Assembly: GCA_016875155.1 (NCBI GenBank)
Contig: VGSD01000134.1
Span: 1-7,568 of the forward strand
DNA from: Deltaproteobacteria bacterium
Lineage (GTDB): Bacteria; Desulfobacterota; BSN033; UBA1163
DNA: 7,568 nt
Direction: 5' to 3'
Both the position numbers and the translations under genes were made by a program. The notes below the pieces were generated by a model. It was given only the letters and a program-made list of their open reading frames with translations, was not told the DNA's origin and ran no database searches. Positions 7,056 through 7,568 of this stretch are shown here, piece after piece. Each line of letters starts with the position of its first letter. Position 1 is the stretch's first letter.

Positions 7056-7071
7056 TGGCTAAATTATTGCA
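7056..7071 (+). promoter_or_regulatory. Sigma-54-like -24/-12 element
   Basis: TGGC (7056-7059), seven bases, TTGCA (7067-7071): the GG and GC doublets are exactly 10 bp apart, as sigma-54 requires. The bases after TGGC do not match the preferred ACG. A start about 12 nt after the -12 position falls at 7081-7084, that is on the ATG of the next ORF, which would make that mRNA nearly leaderless. No enhancer-binding site could be identified, and a chance match in AT-rich DNA is possible. Confidence 0.3.
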
Positions 7072-7083
7072 TAATTAAAAAGC

Positions 7084-7233
7084 ATGCTTACAACAAATGA
7101 TTTTATTTTAAAAATCACCTCCTTTTTCCTCCTCCTTTTTTTTAAATCAATCCCTGTGCCAGTTCTGGCGAGGGTGTATCATGATCCGTTTGATTATTTT
7201 TACCATCCATATTTAGGAGATTTTGATAAATGA
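7084..7233 (+). CDS. Candidate small secreted peptide (49 aa), or remnant of a secreted protein
   Basis: The frame from ATG 7084 to TGA 7231-7233 encodes 49 aa; an in-frame TAA lies just upstream (7072), so no longer start exists. The N-terminal part reads like an export signal: MLTTNDFILK, a hydrophobic core TSFFLLLFF (about 12-20), then KSIPVPVLA with a plausible signal-peptidase site after A29. The predicted mature part is only 20 residues, RVYHDPFDYFYHPYLGDFDK, rich in Tyr/Phe/His/Asp. No family is recognised. No Shine-Dalgarno is visible, the n-region has an Asp, and a Lys follows the core, which are all points against it. In favour, its stop overlaps the next ORF as ATGA. It could be a genuine small secreted peptide, a truncated pseudogene, or a chance frame. 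Confidence 0.35.
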   Translation: MLTTNDFILKITSFFLLLFFKSIPVPVLARVYHDPFDYFYHPYLGDFDK

Positions 7234-7352
7234 TTAAAACCATTAAGGAAGGAACACAGGCGAACCTACATTTACTCAAGATACATTTCCTGATAGGCAA
7301 GTTATTCATCGCCAAAATCATTTCGGTGTGGCTGGCTAAAATACTCCGCTAA
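7230..7352 (+). CDS. Candidate small cationic hydrophobic peptide (40 aa)
   Basis: ATG 7230 overlaps the stop of the preceding 49-aa ORF by 4 bp (ATGA) and has its own AGGAG at 7215-7219, 10 nt upstream. The 40-aa product starts MIKTIKEGTQANLHLLKIHF and ends LIGKLFIAKIISVWLAKILR. It alternates Lys/Arg with Ile/Leu/Phe/Trp, so the second half could form a cationic amphipathic or membrane-interacting helix. No family is recognised. AT-rich random sequence also gives Ile/Leu/Lys-rich translations. The frame continues without another stop from 7353 to 7553 after the TAA, so this may instead be the 5' part of a broken gene of about 108 codons. Confidence 0.35.
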   Translation: MIKTIKEGTQANLHLLKIHFLIGKLFIAKIISVWLAKILR

Positions 7353-7488
7353 CTTCCCCCTCATTTCCGTTTATGCCTATGCTACAGAACGATTGTAATT
7401 CCTGAACTGTTAAAAGATTCTTATCCGTATGAACAGCAGAATTTTTTAATCTTTTATGGGAGGTATTTCCTCTATGATATTGAAATGA

Positions 7489-7517
7489 TTGACAAAGGGA
7501 TCTCACTCTGGTATAAT
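7489..7517 (+). promoter_or_regulatory. Consensus sigma-70 promoter with extended -10
   Basis: Perfect -35 TTGACA (7489-7494), 17-bp spacer, perfect -10 TATAAT (7512-7517), with TGG directly before it (7509-7511) making an extended -10. A start near 7524 leaves only about 16 nt before the ATG at 7540. This is the strongest promoter sequence in the window. I see no obvious operator palindrome over it, so strong or constitutive expression of the next gene is inferred. Confidence 0.85.
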
Positions 7518-7539
7518 TTAAGACAAAAAGGAGGGTTCT

Positions 7540-7568
7540 ATGAAAAAACATTATAAGATATTTTCGAT
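7540..7568 (+). CDS. Start of an unidentified protein, cut by the right edge
   Basis: ATG 7540 opens a frame of nine complete codons, MKKHYKIFS, before the window ends. It is preceded by AGGAGG (7529-7534) with a 5-nt spacer and by a consensus promoter, so initiation here is very likely. A short basic N-terminus (KKHYK) followed by hydrophobic residues would fit a signal peptide or membrane anchor, but nine residues are too few to tell. Family and function are unknown. Confidence 0.7.

Noticed and set aside
7098..7117. TGATTTT/AAAATCA inverted repeat considered as a terminator
   Set aside because: The stem is almost entirely A-T and is followed by CCTCC rather than a clean U-run next to a GC-rich stem; too weak to be an intrinsic terminator.
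7114..7127. Possible 3' end of a 16S rRNA gene (ATCACCTCC)
   Set aside because: The sequence before it has no similarity to the end of 16S rRNA; only the short pyrimidine motif matches.
7104..7127. Very strong Shine-Dalgarno on the minus strand (AAAGGAGGTGAT)
   Set aside because: No usable ATG/GTG start at the right distance; the only near GTG overlaps the motif and opens a frame of about 20 codons.
7336..7551. Minus-strand frame of 71 codons starting MFFHRTLLFVLNYTRV
   Set aside because: No Shine-Dalgarno before its ATG, no recognisable domain, and it lies antisense to the consensus promoter and RBS of the plus-strand gene at 7540.
1..7568. CRISPR array, tRNA, rRNA or insertion-sequence signatures
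   Set aside because: No regularly spaced repeats, tRNA-like cloverleaf sequence, transposase motifs or terminal inverted repeats with target duplications were seen.

Overview
The window (7,568 bp) is bacterial. About the first 6.8 kb is compact, moderate-GC, minus-strand coding sequence; the last 0.8 kb is a much more AT-rich (about 25-30% GC by eye) and gene-poor stretch. Gene order and protein features suggest a Gram-negative lineage with deltaproteobacterial (Desulfobacterota-like) affinity. The clues are an IF2 of 855 aa with a long Lys/Pro/Glu-rich linker containing a VIRRR-type motif, a NusA with two C-terminal helix-hairpin-helix segments, and a LapA-domain inner-membrane protein. This placement is an inference, not a measurement.

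Region 1-5250 is the conserved transcription/translation operon, read right to left: promoter (5221-5249), an intrinsic terminator-like hairpin in the leader (5160-5206), rimP, nusA, ylxR (rnpM), infB, and a DUF503/ylxP gene that runs off the left edge. The genes are tightly packed: 15 nt between rimP and nusA, a 4-bp ATGA overlap between nusA and ylxR, and 32 nt between infB and ylxP. The exception is a 111-nt gap between ylxR and infB, where many bacteria carry ylxQ; here there is a perfect 8-bp inverted repeat instead. Together the genes cover 30S maturation (RimP; rbfA is expected past the left edge), transcription elongation, termination and antitermination (NusA), RNase P modulation (YlxR) and translation initiation (IF2). 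A promoter followed by a terminator hairpin directly before rimP suggests that the operon is controlled by attenuation.

Region 5303-6854, also minus strand, holds an HNH-nuclease-family gene with its own promoter, then a HIT-family nucleotide hydrolase/transferase and a LapA-domain membrane protein joined by a 4-bp overlap. The rimP leader hairpin also sits where it would stop read-through from this group.

Region 6855-7568 contains no recognisable conserved gene. On the plus strand it has a sigma-54-like element (7056-7071), a 49-codon ORF that looks like a signal peptide plus a 20-residue aromatic-rich tail (7084-7233), a second 40-codon ORF overlapping it by ATGA with its own Shine-Dalgarno (7230-7352), and a stop-free continuation of that frame. 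It ends with a consensus sigma-70 promoter with an extended -10 and a strong RBS driving a gene that begins at 7540 and leaves the window. This AT-rich end is the least explained and most interesting part. It may be a small-peptide locus or a decayed gene, and the sequence alone does not decide between them.
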